From Flavobacteriales bacterium (GTDB taxonomy: Bacteria > Bacteroidota > Bacteroidia > Flavobacteriales > Flavobacteriaceae), in the NCBI GenBank assembly GCA_017303755.1, contig JAFLBS010000006.1:62001-126000 (forward strand): a stretch of DNA of 64,000 nt. The letters are read 5' to 3'. Shown here in pieces: positions 1 to 9,945 of this stretch (position 1 is its first letter; every line of letters begins with the position of its first letter). The notes under the pieces are model-generated. The model did not search any database. It had not been told where the DNA came from and was given only the letters and a program-made list of their open reading frames with translations. The position numbers were made by a program, and so were the translations under genes.

Positions 1-1867
1 ATCCTGGAGGCGCACCAATTAAACGAGAGATGGCAAATTTTTCCATGTATTCGCTCATGTCAATACGAATTAACGCATCTTCAGAATCGAATAATTCTTT
101 AGCTAATACTTTGGCCAATTGTGTTTTACCAACTCCAGTTTGACCTAAGAAAATAAACGAACCAATTGGTCTGTTCGGATCTTTCAAACCAGCGCGATTG
201 CGTTGAATCGAACGAGCAATCTTAAGAACAGCATCATTTTGACCAATTACTTTTCCTTGCAATAATTCAGGTAAGTTGGCTAATTTATTGCTTTCGGTTT
301 GTGCGATACGATTTACTGGAATTCCAGTCATCATTGAAACGACATCGGCTACATTATCCTCAGTTACTTGAATACGATTGCTTTTGGAATCTTCTTCCCA
401 TTGTTCTTGAGCGATAGCAAGGTCTTTTTCCAATCGTTTTTCATCGTCGCGAAGTTTAGCAGCTTCTTCGTATTTCTGTCTTTTAACAACTGTGTTTTTA
501 AGTTCGCGAACTTCTTCTAACTGACGTTCTAAATCCAAAATTTGTTTTGGAACATCAATATTGGTGATATGAACACGAGAACCCGCTTCGTCTAAAGCAT
601 CAATAGCTTTGTCTGGTAAAAAACGCTCTGACATGTAGCGATCCGTTAATTTCACACAAGCTTCAATCGCTTCGTCAGTGTAAGTAACATTATGATGATC
701 TTCGTATTTATTTTTGATGTTATTCAGTATGGTAATCGTTTCTACAACTGAAGTTGGTTCTACAATTACTTTTTGAAAACGACGTTCTAAAGCACCATCT
801 TTTTCGATGTACTGTCTGTATTCATCCAAAGTGGTAGCACCAATACATTGGATTTCACCTCTAGCTAAAGCAGGTTTGAACATGTTGGAAGCATCAAGTG
901 AACCTGTTGCTCCACCAGCGCCAACAATAGTGTGAATCTCATCAATGAAAAGAATGATGTCATCGTTTTTCTCTAACTCATTCATTACTGCTTTCATTCG
1001 CTCTTCGAATTGTCCGCGGTATTTGGTTCCGGCCACTAATGATGCCAAATCCAACGTAACGACTCTTTTGTTGAAAAGAATCCGCGATACTTTCTTTTGA
1101 ATGATGCGTAAAGCCAAACCTTCAGCAATGGCTGATTTTCCAACTCCAGGTTCACCAATAAGTAATGGGTTGTTTTTCTTTCTACGGCTTAAAATTTGAG
1201 AAACGCGCTCAATTTCCTTTTCGCGACCAACAACAGGATCTAGTTTTCCTTCTTCTGCCATTTCAGTCAAATCGCGACCAAAATTATCTAAAACAGGAGT
1301 TTTTGATTTTTTATTGGATTTATTTGCAGGATTATTAAAATTACCTTCTTTTAAACTGTCATCTTGTCCTGAATCATCATTAAAAGATTCGTTTTTTGGT
1401 AAGTTATCCATGAAATCGTCTTCTTGTGGTGTCATATTTAAATATTGTTCTTTAGCTACTTCATAATCAATTTTTAGTTTATTCAGTAGTTTTGTTGTTG
1501 GGTCATTTTCGTTTCTTAAAATGCATAACAGTAAGTGAGCGGTGCTAATCGATGAACTTTGGAATACTTTTGCTTCCAAGAAAGTGGTCTTCAATGCGCG
1601 TTCAGCTTGTCGTGTTAAATGCAAGTTTTTCTTTTCGTTACTAATGTCGGCGTTGGGGTTTGGCGGACTTAATATCTCTACTTTTTTTCTCAAGTGCTCT
1701 AAGTCAACCGAAAGATTGTTAAGTATTGTAATTGCCTTACCATTGCCGTCTCTTAAAATTCCAAGCATAAGATGTTCAGTGCCAATAAAATCATGGCCCA
1801 ACCGCAGCGCTTCTTCTTTGCTGTAGGTGATTACATCTTTGACTCTTGGAGAAAAATTATCGTCCAT
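1..1867 (-). CDS. clpC: ClpC-type AAA+ Clp protease ATPase, C-terminus cut by window edge
   Basis: Hexameric unfoldase that feeds substrates to ClpP in the cytoplasm. About 622 codons are visible from ATG 1865-1867. In order: an N-terminal repeat domain (about residues 1-145), a charged linker with a DDS/DNL-rich stretch, the first AAA+ module with Walker A GEPGVGKS near residue 237 and Walker B-type LFIDEIH, a UVR-like coiled middle segment ([12 protein letters not shown], near 440), and the second AAA+ module with Walker A GQTGVGKT near 573. The reading frame runs off the left edge soon after this, so the ClpP-binding loop is not seen. The gene is divergent from gyrA and has its own well-formed promoter. 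ClpB is less likely because of the UVR-like middle region and the short middle domain. Confidence 0.95.
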   Translation of the reverse strand, partial: MDDNFSPRVKDVITYSKEEALRLGHDFIGTEHLMLGILRDGNGKAITILNNLSVDLEHLRKKVEILSPPNPNADISNEKKNLHLTRQAERALKTTFLEAKVFQSSSISTAHLLLCILRNENDPTTKLLNKLKIDYEVAKEQYLNMTPQEDDFMDNLPKNESFNDDSGQDDSLKEGNFNNPANKSNKKSKTPVLDNFGRDLTEMAEEGKLDPVVGREKEIERVSQILSRRKKNNPLLIGEPGVGKSAIAEGLALRIIQKKVSRILFNKRVVTLDLASLVAGTKYRGQFEERMKAVMNELEKNDDIILFIDEIHTIVGAGGATGSLDASNMFKPALARGEIQCIGATTLDEYRQYIEKDGALERRFQKVIVEPTSVVETITILNNIKNKYEDHHNVTYTDEAIEACVKLTDRYMSERFLPDKAIDALDEAGSRVHITNIDVPKQILDLERQLEEVRELKNTVVKRQKYEEAAKLRDDEKRLEKDLAIAQEQWEEDSKSNRIQVTEDNVADVVSMMTGIPVNRIAQTESNKLANLPELLQGKVIGQNDAVLKIARSIQRNRAGLKDPNRPIGSFIFLGQTGVGKTQLAKVLAKELFDSEDALIRIDMSEYMEKFAISRLIGAPPG

Positions 1868-1887
1868 ATAATGCTTTGTTAGTAGTG

Positions 1888-1919
1888 TAAAGTTAATCAA
1901 TTACGAATGGAATTACAAA
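1888..1919 (-). promoter_or_regulatory. clpC promoter, Bacteroidota type
   Basis: Read on the minus strand there is TTTG (1916-1919), a 20-base spacer and TAACTTTA (1888-1895), 7 of 8 positions of the Bacteroidota -7 consensus TAnnTTTG. The -7 box ends 20 bases before the clpC ATG, giving a short leader. Seen directly; activity is inferred. Confidence 0.75.
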
Positions 1920-2127
1920 AATCATTCCTGACTAATTGTAGTGTCAGTAAATAGACAAAAATTTAGTTAGATATAAAAGTAGCCAAAAGTTAATTTATTA
2001 ACCAAATTTGGTGCAAAAATTGTTAATAAATCATCTAAATTTCGCCTTGTAAAAGCTTTTAAAAATGGCAAAATGATGTATATTGCACGTTTGAATTTTA
2101 ATCTAATATTTTTAATAAATTAAGTAT

Positions 2128-4704
2128 ATGTCTGACGGAGAAAAGTTAATTCCTATTAACATAGAAGACGAAATGAAATCAGCTTACATCGATTATTCGA
2201 TGTCAGTTATTGTATCAAGAGCATTACCAGATGTACGAGATGGTTTAAAACCTGTTCATAGAAGAGTACTTTATGGAATGTATGATTTAGGAGTTTTTTC
2301 AAACAGAGCGCACAAAAAATCCGCAAGAATTGTTGGTGAAGTTTTAGGGAAGTACCATCCACACGGTGATACTTCTGTATATGATGCTATGGTTCGTATG
2401 GCACAAGAATGGAGTTTACGTTATTTGTTAATCGACGGTCAAGGTAACTTCGGTTCGGTTGATGGTGACAGTCCAGCAGCAATGCGTTATACTGAAGCAA
2501 GAATGAAAAAGATGTCGGAAGACATAATGGCAGACATCGACAAAGAAACAGTTGATTTTAAACTGAATTTTGACGACACGTTGTATGAACCAACTGTAAT
2601 GCCTACAAAAGTTCCGAATTTATTAATTAATGGTGCTTCCGGAATAGCTGTAGGTATGGCTACTAATATGCCACCTCACAATCTAACTGAAGTAGTTGAT
2701 GGAACTTTAGCTTACATCGATAATAATGATATTGAGATTGACGAATTAATGCATCACGTAAAAGCTCCGGATTTCCCAACGGGTGGAGTTATTTACGGTT
2801 ATGAAGGTGTTCGTGAAGCATTCAAAACAGGTAGAGGACGAATTGTAATTCGTGCTAAAGTTAATTTTGAAGAAGTAGACGGAAGAGAGTCGATCATCGT
2901 TACTGAAATTCCGTATCAAGTCAATAAGGCTGAAATGATTAAAAAGACAGCCGATTTAATAAATGAAAAACGTATTGAAGGAATAGCTAACATTCGTGAT
3001 GAATCGGATCGAAATGGTATGCGTATCGTTTATATTTTAAAACGTGACGCGGTTCCGAATGTAGTTTTAAATACATTGTATAAGTTTACTCAATTGCAAT
3101 CATCGTTTAGTGTGAATAATATTGCATTAGTAAATGGTCGACCACAAATGTTGAATCTAAAAGAATTGATTCATTATTTTGTTGAACACCGTCATGATGT
3201 TGTAGTAAGAAGAGCTCAATTTGAATTGAGAAAAGCGGAAGAAAGAGCTCACATTTTAGAAGGTTTGATTATTGCATCGGATAATATTGACGAAGTAATA
3301 GCATTAATTCGATCGTCAAAAGACGGAGATGAAGCAAGAGCTAAATTAGTTGAACGATTCACTTTATCTGAAATTCAAGCACGTGCGATTGTTGAAATGC
3401 GTCTGCGTCAATTAACAGGTCTTGAACAGGATAAATTACGTGCAGAATACGAAGAAATCATGAAATTAATTCAACACTTGAAAGATTTATTGGCAAGTAA
3501 AGAATTAAGAATGCAATTGATCAAAGATGAATTAGTCGAAATCAGAGATAAATACGGAGATGAGCGTCGTTCCACAATTGAATATTCAGGTGGAGATGTG
3601 AGTATTGAAGATTTAATTGCCGATGAAAATGTGGTAATCACCATTTCTCACGCAGGTTATGTAAAACGTACTTCATTGTCGGAATACAAAACTCAAAATA
3701 GAGGTGGAGTTGGGCAAAAAGGTTCGGCTACACGTGATCAAGATTTCTTAGAGCATTTATTTGTAGCGACCAATCACCAATATTTATTGTTCTTTACTCA
3801 GAAAGGAAAATGTTATTGGATGCGTGTATATGAAATTCCAGAAGGCAACAAAACCAGTAAAGGTCGCGCTATTCAAAACTTGATTAACATTGAAAGTGAT
3901 GATAAAGTAAAAGCCTTCATTTGTACACAAGACTTGAAAGATGAAGAATACATCAATAGTCATTATGTAATCATGGCGACTAAAAAAGGTCAGGTTAAGA
4001 AAACACCTTTAGAGCAATATTCTCGTCCACGTCAAAACGGTATTAATGCTATCACGATTAGAGAAGACGATGAATTATTAGAAGCAAAATTAACTAATGG
4101 CGAAAGTCAGGTGTTAGTTGCTGTTAAATCAGGTAAATTAGTTCGTTTCGAAGAAGAAAAAACCCGTCCAATGGGAAGAACAGCTTCGGGTGTACGCGGA
4201 ATTACATTAGCAGATGATAACGATGAAGTGATTGGCATGGTTTCTGTTAACAAGGATGATATTGCTGACACACAATTATTAGTTGTTACAGAAAAAGGAT
4301 ACGGAAAAAGAACCAAATTGGTTGATGAAGATGGAGAAGATGTGTACCGTATTACAAACAGAGGTGGAAAAGGTGTGAAAACGCTGAATATTACTGAAAA
4401 AACAGGAGCATTGATTTCTATTAATAATGTTACTGACGAAGATGATTTGATGATTATCAATAAATCAGGTTTAACCATTAGAATGGAAGTATCAGCTTTA
4501 CGTGTAATGGGAAGAGCAACTCAAGGAGTTCGTTTAATTAACATCAAAGAAAACGACTCAATTGCAGCTGTAACCAAAGTTATGAAAGAAGATGAGGAAG
4601 TGATTGATGCAGAAGCTATGGAAAACGAAGAAGGAAGTGAAGGAAGTGTTGAAAATAATGATGATGTTGACACTTCTACTGAGACTTCGGAAAGTGAAGA
4701 ATAA
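2128..4704 (+). CDS. gyrA: DNA gyrase subunit A
   Basis: ATP-dependent negative supercoiling of DNA as the A2B2 complex with GyrB; this subunit cuts and rejoins DNA. The 858 residues match the family's usual length. The winged-helix and tower regions are intact, with the catalytic tyrosine Y121 in AAMRYTEAR. The quinolone-determining stretch reads [10 protein letters not shown], so the position equal to E. coli Ser83 is Thr82 and the one equal to Asp87 is Asp86: a common wild-type pattern, no obvious resistance change. The C-terminal beta-pinwheel contains GyrA-box-like motifs ([18 protein letters not shown]) and ends in a strongly acidic tail, which in other GyrA proteins modulates supercoiling. 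The 260-base gap to divergent clpC holds both promoters. A TPR gene follows after 17 bases and is probably co-transcribed. Confidence 0.98.
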   Translation: MSDGEKLIPINIEDEMKSAYIDYSMSVIVSRALPDVRDGLKPVHRRVLYGMYDLGVFSNRAHKKSARIVGEVLGKYHPHGDTSVYDAMVRMAQEWSLRYLLIDGQGNFGSVDGDSPAAMRYTEARMKKMSEDIMADIDKETVDFKLNFDDTLYEPTVMPTKVPNLLINGASGIAVGMATNMPPHNLTEVVDGTLAYIDNNDIEIDELMHHVKAPDFPTGGVIYGYEGVREAFKTGRGRIVIRAKVNFEEVDGRESIIVTEIPYQVNKAEMIKKTADLINEKRIEGIANIRDESDRNGMRIVYILKRDAVPNVVLNTLYKFTQLQSSFSVNNIALVNGRPQMLNLKELIHYFVEHRHDVVVRRAQFELRKAEERAHILEGLIIASDNIDEVIALIRSSKDGDEARAKLVERFTLSEIQARAIVEMRLRQLTGLEQDKLRAEYEEIMKLIQHLKDLLASKELRMQLIKDELVEIRDKYGDERRSTIEYSGGDVSIEDLIADENVVITISHAGYVKRTSLSEYKTQNRGGVGQKGSATRDQDFLEHLFVATNHQYLLFFTQKGKCYWMRVYEIPEGNKTSKGRAIQNLINIESDDKVKAFICTQDLKDEEYINSHYVIMATKKGQVKKTPLEQYSRPRQNGINAITIREDDELLEAKLTNGESQVLVAVKSGKLVRFEEEKTRPMGRTASGVRGITLADDNDEVIGMVSVNKDDIADTQLLVVTEKGYGKRTKLVDEDGEDVYRITNRGGKGVKTLNITEKTGALISINNVTDEDDLMIINKSGLTIRMEVSALRVMGRATQGVRLINIKENDSIAAVTKVMKEDEEVIDAEAMENEEGSEGSVENNDDVDTSTETSESEE

Positions 4705-4721
4705 TATTAATTTTAAATATA

Positions 4722-6035
4722 ATGAAAATTAAAAATGTTTTTATTGCTGGAGCTTTGTTGGTTTCAGTAGTAACTTTTGCTCAGAAAGACGAGTTAAAAG
4801 CGTTAAAGAAAATTTATGGTAAATCGGTACCTACTCCAAGTGAATTAGCAGACTACAAAGCTAATTTAGCTAAATTAGAGTCAGTTGCTGTTGAAGAGGC
4901 AGACAAAGTTTCCCTAAATTATTATAAATCAGTTTATCCTTTACTAGAGGTTGCCTCAATTGGTGCGGAGCCTACAGCTGTTCAATTGCAGAAAATATTT
5001 TCGATTAAAGCAATTTCAGATTTAGCAAGTGGTTTTAATTCGACTTTAGAATATGAAAAAAAATCAGGTAAGAAAGTTTTCTCTGATGACATAAAAGCTA
5101 AAGTTACTCAGGTTAAACCTAAACTAGTTAACGCGGCAATTGATTATGGTAAGCAGGAAAAGTTTAATGAATCGTCGAATATTTTATATTCAGCTTATTT
5201 AATGGATAAGACCGATCAAGAAAACTTGTACTTTGCCGCAAGTTATGCGGTAAACGCCAAAGATTACTCAAAAGCTTTGGAACATTATTATGAGTTAAAA
5301 GCGCTTAACTATTCGGGTGAAAAAATGTTGTACTATGCTGTTAATAAGACAACTAATGCTGAGGAGTATTTTGCAGAAGATAAAACTACTAGAGATACTT
5401 ATGTGAAGTTAGGTACTTATGAAAAACCTAGAGATGAAAAAGTAACTTCTCGTAAAGGAGAAATTTATAAGAATATAGCTTTAATTTTAGTTGAGCAAGG
5501 TAAGATTGCAGAAGCAAAACAAGCAATTTTAGATGCCAGAAAAGCAAACCCTGATGATACTTCTTTGTTGATTACAGAAGCTGATTTTTACCTAAAAGAT
5601 AAAGATTTTGACAATTATACAAGAGTAGTAAATGAAGCATTAGCTAAAGATCCAAATAATAAACTTTTGATTTTTAATTTAGGTGTAATAAGTGCAGATT
5701 CAAATAAATATGATGAAGCTGAAAAATATTATAAAAGAGCCATTGAAATTGATGCAAATTACTACAATGCTTATTTAAATCTAGCCGAATTAAAATTGAG
5801 AGCAGACAAAGGTTTGGTTGATCAAATGAAAAAATTAGGTACTTCTGATGCTGATAACAAAAAGTTTGACGAACTTAGAGCTAAACAAATTGCCAATTAT
5901 AAAGAAGTATTACCTTATCTTGAAAAAGGCGTTGAATTGCAACCCCAAGATGATGCTGTTAAAAGAACGTTATTAGGAGTTTACCAAGCTCTTGAAATGA
6001 CCGACAAATACAAAGCCTTAAAAGCTAAATTATAA
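4722..6035 (+). CDS. Secreted tetratricopeptide-repeat protein
   Basis: The protein has 437 residues. A signal peptide (residues 1-20, ending TFAQ) points to export to the periplasm or outer membrane. Most of the rest is helical, with TPR units clearest at about 250-370 (for example NLGVISADSNKYDEAEKYYK followed by a repeat starting AIEIDANYYNAYLNL). TPR arrays hold protein partners; no catalytic motif is visible. It begins 17 bases after gyrA, so it may share that transcript, and it ends at a strong terminator. Homologues next to gyrA are common in flavobacteria, but their function is not known to me. Family call is secure, role is not. Confidence 0.85.
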   Translation: MKIKNVFIAGALLVSVVTFAQKDELKALKKIYGKSVPTPSELADYKANLAKLESVAVEEADKVSLNYYKSVYPLLEVASIGAEPTAVQLQKIFSIKAISDLASGFNSTLEYEKKSGKKVFSDDIKAKVTQVKPKLVNAAIDYGKQEKFNESSNILYSAYLMDKTDQENLYFAASYAVNAKDYSKALEHYYELKALNYSGEKMLYYAVNKTTNAEEYFAEDKTTRDTYVKLGTYEKPRDEKVTSRKGEIYKNIALILVEQGKIAEAKQAILDARKANPDDTSLLITEADFYLKDKDFDNYTRVVNEALAKDPNNKLLIFNLGVISADSNKYDEAEKYYKRAIEIDANYYNAYLNLAELKLRADKGLVDQMKKLGTSDADNKKFDELRAKQIANYKEVLPYLEKGVELQPQDDAVKRTLLGVYQALEMTDKYKALKAKL

Positions 6036-6050
6036 TTCAGATACCGTCAT

Positions 6051-6082
6051 AAAAAAAAGCCTCAACTAAGAGGCTTTTTTTT
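6051..6082. terminator. Bidirectional intrinsic terminator
   Basis: GCCTC (6059-6063), six-base loop, GAGGC (6070-6074), flanked by A8 on the left and T8 on the right. It lies between the convergent TPR gene and the DUF4258-like gene and can serve both. Confidence 0.85.
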
Positions 6083-6090
6083 ATGATAAA

Positions 6091-6465
6091 TTATTTCTTA
6101 ATGATATTTTCTAAAACGGCTTTCTTTTCGTAATTGATAACTCTTAGTTCAATTGGCTCTCCAGTAGAAGTCTTGCCTTCAATAATATAAAGCTTTCCAC
6201 CTTCTTTTTTTACATTACTTTTATCAAAATCGACATCGCCATAAGTTAAAGTATTTTTGATGTCTAGTGTGTCAATCCAATCTTCTTTTAACCGCTCAGA
6301 AGCTTCCAGACTATAATGAAAAGGTTTGTTTCTTAAATCATTTAGTACTCTGGCATTTGGAAAATAATTGCAACGAGTGTCTTTTCCAGACCAAACTAAT
6401 GCAACAACAAACAATCCCATCACAAACCCAACTAAATAATACGCCAAACGCTGATAAAATTTCAT
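6091..6465 (-). CDS. Membrane-anchored DUF4258-like protein
   Basis: A 124-residue protein with one N-terminal membrane segment (about residues 8-26) and a soluble part that should face the periplasm. The soluble part fits the DUF4258 pattern: a helix with HYSLEASERLKE, then strands, GGKLYIIEGKTSTGEPIELR, and a final strand VINYEKKAVLENI. DUF4258 has no established function, although some members sit beside toxin-antitoxin genes; nothing of that kind is adjacent here. It lies 46 bases downstream of alanine dehydrogenase on the same strand and may be read from the same transcript. The family call is by eye only. Confidence 0.65.
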   Translation of the reverse strand: MKFYQRLAYYLVGFVMGLFVVALVWSGKDTRCNYFPNARVLNDLRNKPFHYSLEASERLKEDWIDTLDIKNTLTYGDVDFDKSNVKKEGGKLYIIEGKTSTGEPIELRVINYEKKAVLENIIKK

Positions 6466-6511
6466 CTTTTATTTTTTTGCAAAACTAAGGTAATTCAAAC
6501 AATAAATAAAA

Positions 6512-7705
6512 TTAAAATACTATCAAATTAATGTCGCTATCAGGCAAATTGAACCAATCTCCAATTGCTTTGTTGGTTAGTATTCCGTGGTAGATGTAAA
6601 CTCCATTTTTCAAACCTTTATTAATGCGGAGTGCGCTTTCAATTCCACCATCTTCCGCAATATGAATCAAAGAAGGTGTGATTATATTACTTATTGATAA
6701 AGAGGCTGTTTTAGAATAACGTGAAGGAATATTTGGAACACAATAATGAATTACATCATTCTTGATGAAGGTAGGTTTTTCATGAGTAGTGATTTCGGAA
6801 GTTTCAAAACATCCTCCAGTATCTATACTAACATCAACAATCACAGCTCCTTTTTTCATGTGTTCCACCATTGTTTCTGTTACAACAACTGGGCAGCGAT
6901 CTTTTCCGCGCATCGCTCCAATAGCAACATCACATCTTCGCAACGCTTTTAACAATGACTTAGGTTGGATCGTTGAGGTAAAAACACGCTGATTCAAATT
7001 ATTCTGTAAACGACGTAATTTTGTAATCGAATTGTCAAATACTTTTACGTTCGCGCCTAAACCAACAGCCGTTTTGGCAGCAAATTCTCCAACGGTTCCA
7101 GCTCCAATAATAACAACATCAGTCGGCGGAACTCCAGTAATATTGCCAAATAAAAGTCCTTTGCCAAATAAATTATTAATCATCAATTCGGCTGCAATTA
7201 ATATGGATGCCGTTCCAGCTATTTCGCTTAGAGATTTTACTGCAGGATACGAGCCGTCTTCGTCTTTTATGTATTCAAAAGCTAAAGCGGTTATTTTCTT
7301 TTTGATTAAAGCTTCAAAATATTCTTTCTTCTGAGTTTTTAATTGAATAGCAGAAATTAAGATGGCATTCTGCTGAAGCATTTCAATTTCTGCCAAAGTA
7401 GGTGGTTCGACCTTTAAAATCATCGGGCAACCAAACACTTTTTTAGTATCATTAGTGATTTCAGCACCAGCATCACTGTATTCTTTATCAGTATAACTCG
7501 AACTTAATCCAGCGCCTGATTCTAACAATACACGATGACCGTGAGAAGTGAGCGAATTTACAGCGTCAGGAGTCAAGCAAATGCGTCGTTCTTGATAGCT
7601 GGTTTCTTTTGGAATTCCGATGAATAACTCGCTTTTGTGACGAGCAATTTCCAGTTTCTCTTCCTGTGGTAGTAGTTGTTGTTTGGTAAAAGGCGTTAGC
7701 GACAT
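6512..7705 (-). CDS. ald: Alanine dehydrogenase
   Basis: Cytoplasmic NAD-dependent enzyme that interconverts L-alanine and pyruvate plus ammonia. The 397 residues include the AlaDH/PNT N-terminal domain starting FIGIPKETSYQERRICLTP, with the conserved Arg-Arg and Lys of the substrate site, and a Rossmann fold with GAGTVGEFAAKTAVGLGA near residue 201. The signature SIDTGGCFETS, near 295, matches the AlaDH form. The protein has an N-terminal extension of about 28 residues compared with classical AlaDH, as in other Bacteroidota. No membrane segments follow, which argues against transhydrogenase subunit PntA. It is followed by the DUF4258-like gene and preceded by tsaE. Confidence 0.88.
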   Translation of the reverse strand: MSLTPFTKQQLLPQEEKLEIARHKSELFIGIPKETSYQERRICLTPDAVNSLTSHGHRVLLESGAGLSSSYTDKEYSDAGAEITNDTKKVFGCPMILKVEPPTLAEIEMLQQNAILISAIQLKTQKKEYFEALIKKKITALAFEYIKDEDGSYPAVKSLSEIAGTASILIAAELMINNLFGKGLLFGNITGVPPTDVVIIGAGTVGEFAAKTAVGLGANVKVFDNSITKLRRLQNNLNQRVFTSTIQPKSLLKALRRCDVAIGAMRGKDRCPVVVTETMVEHMKKGAVIVDVSIDTGGCFETSEITTHEKPTFIKNDVIHYCVPNIPSRYSKTASLSISNIITPSLIHIAEDGGIESALRINKGLKNGVYIYHGILTNKAIGDWFNLPDSDINLIVF

Positions 7706-7803
7706 AATAATACTGTAATTATGCTACCAAGATACAAAAAAATCAAATTAACAAATAGCAAATAATTTAAAAGACAAAAAGACTCACACAAAATTTAATT
7801 TCA

Positions 7804-8211
7804 CTAGGTTAGCGTTAATTCTCTTCTCCCATCGGGAAGTGTTATGATTTCAATAATAGAATGCTCGTCTGGAATCAAATTCGGAATCTTCTCAGCCCAT
7901 TCTATAAAGCACCAATTACCCGAATATAAATATTCATCAATTCCCATATCTAAGGCTTCGCTTTCCGATTTCAATCGATAAACATCAAAATGATAAACCA
8001 ATTGATTATCATTAGCTTGATACTCATTAACTAAAGAAAAAGTTGGACTACTGGTTGCGTCAGTTACTCCTAAAATTTTGGATAATTCTTTGATTAAAGT
8101 AGTTTTTCCAACACCCATTTCTCCGTTAAAAAGAATGACTTTTTTGGGTTGTTCAGAAATGATTTTTTGAGCTACTTCGTTAATCTCTTCCAATGAAAAA
8201 ATAATCTTCAT
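7804..8211 (-). CDS. tsaE: tRNA t6A modification ATPase TsaE
   Basis: ATPase partner of TsaB and TsaD in making N6-threonylcarbamoyladenosine at position 37 of ANN-decoding tRNAs; cytoplasmic. Walker A GEMGVGKTTLIK is near residue 28, followed by the TsaE motif SSPTFSLVNEY, VYHFDVYRL, and the C-terminal CFIEWAEKIPNL. The longest frame opens with TTG at 8217; I use the in-frame ATG at 8209-8211, which gives MKIIFSLEEI and the usual length (135 residues). It follows porX after 20 bases, the same order seen in other Flavobacteriaceae, so porX-tsaE is a likely transcription unit. Confidence 0.92.
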   Translation of the reverse strand: MKIIFSLEEINEVAQKIISEQPKKVILFNGEMGVGKTTLIKELSKILGVTDATSSPTFSLVNEYQANDNQLVYHFDVYRLKSESEALDMGIDEYLYSGNWCFIEWAEKIPNLIPDEHSIIEIITLPDGRRELTLT

Positions 8212-8231
8212 ATGCAACTATTTGTATTCTT

Positions 8232-9785
8232 CTACTTCGGATTAAAAACTAAAAAAGGAACAATCATTTCTTCTAGTGAAATTCCACCGTGCTGATACGT
8301 ATTTCGGTAATAACTAACATAGTGATTGTAGTTATTCACATACGCTAAGAAATAATCGTTTTTAGCAAATATGTACGAACTACTCATGTTAATTGCTGGT
8401 AAACCAATCTTCTTTGGATCTTTTACAGCATATACTTCTTTATCTTCATAGGTTAAACTTCGACCTGTTTTATAGCGTAAATTCAAACTAGTTTGCTTGT
8501 CTCCAATTACTTTTGATGGATTTTTTACATTAATAGTTCCGTGATCTGTCGTAATAATTAACTTGAATCCGAGTTTTTGTGCTTGTTGGATGATTTCCAA
8601 TAAAGGAGAATTTTTGAACCAACTCAACGTTAATGATCGATAGGCTTTGTCATCTGATGCCAATTCTTTTACTACATCCATTTCGGTTTTAGCATGCGAT
8701 AACATATCCACAAAATTATAGACAACTGTAACTAAGTTATTGTCTTTTAATCCTTTGAAATTATCGGCCAACTTTTTACCACTCGTTAAATTGGTGATTT
8801 TAAAATAATCTTGCTTGATATTCAAGCCCAATCGTTTTAAATGTGCTTCGAGAAATTCAGCTTCGTATAGGTTTTTTCCGCCATCGTCTACATCATTTTT
8901 CCAATACTGTGGAAATTGTTTTTCCATTTCTAAAGGTAACAATCCTGAGAAAATCGCATTTCTAGCATACTGAGTTGCAGTAGGTAAAATGGCGTAATAC
9001 GGAACTTCTTTTTCTAATTTATAGTGATTGCTCACTACACTTTCCATTACTTTCCATTGGTCGTATCGCATATTATCTATTACTACGAAAAGAATTGGTT
9101 TTTCTTTCTTTACTAATTCGGGAACAACCAATTCTCTGAATAAATTGTGCGATTGAATGGGTTTGTCGGCTTTGGGAGCAAACCAATCTTCATAATTGCG
9201 CTCAATGAATTTTCCGAATTGCGAATTTGCTTCGGCTTTTTGAGATTCTAATATATCAATCAAACCCGTATCACTGATGTTTTCCAACTCCAATTCCCAG
9301 AAAAGCAACTTTTTATACAACTCAATCCAATCTTCATAGGAGTTGACCATAGCCAAATCCATTGCAATTTTGCGAAATTCTTTTTGGTAATCCAATGTCG
9401 TTTTTTCAGTAACCAATCGCGAGTGATCTAAGTTCTTTTTTAAACTCAATAAAATCTGATTCGGATTCACAGGCTTGATTAAATAATCGGCAATTTTCGA
9501 ACCGATGGCTTCTTCCATGATGTATTCTTCTTCGCTCTTGGTAATCATGATTACTGGCGTAGATGATTTTTTTTCTTTAATTTCCTGAAGTGTTTCCAAA
9601 CCGCTCATTCCAGGCATGTTCTCATCCAAAAAAACAATATCAAAGTTGTTTTCTGCAAATATATCAATGGCATCACGACCATTATTACAGGTCGTCACGT
9701 CGTAGTTTTTTTTCTCTAAAAATAAAATGTGTGGCTTTAACAAATCAATTTCGTCGTCAACCCAAAGTATTTTGATGTTACTCAT
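8232..9785 (-). CDS. porX: PorX-type response regulator with PglZ domain (T9SS regulator)
   Basis: Two-part protein of 517 residues. Residues 1-120 form a receiver domain with acidic pair D10/D11, phospho-acceptor D54 (VFLDENMPG), T82 and K104. After a helical linker, residues 210-517 form a PglZ domain of the alkaline phosphatase superfamily, with VVIDNMRYDQW, PTATQYARNAIF and the metal-site motif ITTDHGT. In Porphyromonas and Flavobacterium, PorX works with the sensor PorY and a sigma factor to control T9SS genes, and its PglZ domain has phosphodiesterase activity on nucleotide signals. No DNA-binding domain is present. porY and T9SS structural genes are not in the window, but many predicted T9SS cargo genes are. 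Confidence 0.93.
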   Translation of the reverse strand: MSNIKILWVDDEIDLLKPHILFLEKKNYDVTTCNNGRDAIDIFAENNFDIVFLDENMPGMSGLETLQEIKEKKSSTPVIMITKSEEEYIMEEAIGSKIADYLIKPVNPNQILLSLKKNLDHSRLVTEKTTLDYQKEFRKIAMDLAMVNSYEDWIELYKKLLFWELELENISDTGLIDILESQKAEANSQFGKFIERNYEDWFAPKADKPIQSHNLFRELVVPELVKKEKPILFVVIDNMRYDQWKVMESVVSNHYKLEKEVPYYAILPTATQYARNAIFSGLLPLEMEKQFPQYWKNDVDDGGKNLYEAEFLEAHLKRLGLNIKQDYFKITNLTSGKKLADNFKGLKDNNLVTVVYNFVDMLSHAKTEMDVVKELASDDKAYRSLTLSWFKNSPLLEIIQQAQKLGFKLIITTDHGTINVKNPSKVIGDKQTSLNLRYKTGRSLTYEDKEVYAVKDPKKIGLPAINMSSSYIFAKNDYFLAYVNNYNHYVSYYRNTYQHGGISLEEMIVPFLVFNPK

Positions 9786-9873
9786 AATGTGTTTTAATTT
9801 GGTGCAATTTACTATTTATAGAACGATGGTAGTATTAAAATTATTGTAAAATTGAGAGTTACTTTTTAAAACA

Positions 9874-9905
9874 AAAATGCCTCCAAAATTAAGGAGGCAT
9901 TTTTT
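9874..9905 (-). terminator. Intrinsic terminator
   Basis: TGCCTCC (9879-9885), eight-base loop, GGAGGCA (9894-9900), A/T tracts on both sides. It lies 41 bases past the stop of the minus-strand cargo gene at 9946 and upstream of porX, so it separates the two. Confidence 0.85.
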
Positions 9906-9945
9906 TCATTCATTTTAGTTTGCAACTAATGATAAACTTTTATAG

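Noticed and set aside
2240-2500. Possible quinolone resistance change in GyrA (Thr at the Ser83-equivalent position)
   Set aside because: Ser and Thr both occur as wild type here across bacteria, so no resistance is inferred.
4107-4478. 123-codon minus-strand frame inside gyrA
   Set aside because: Antisense to conserved gyrA sequence; no homology, no promoter. A shadow frame.
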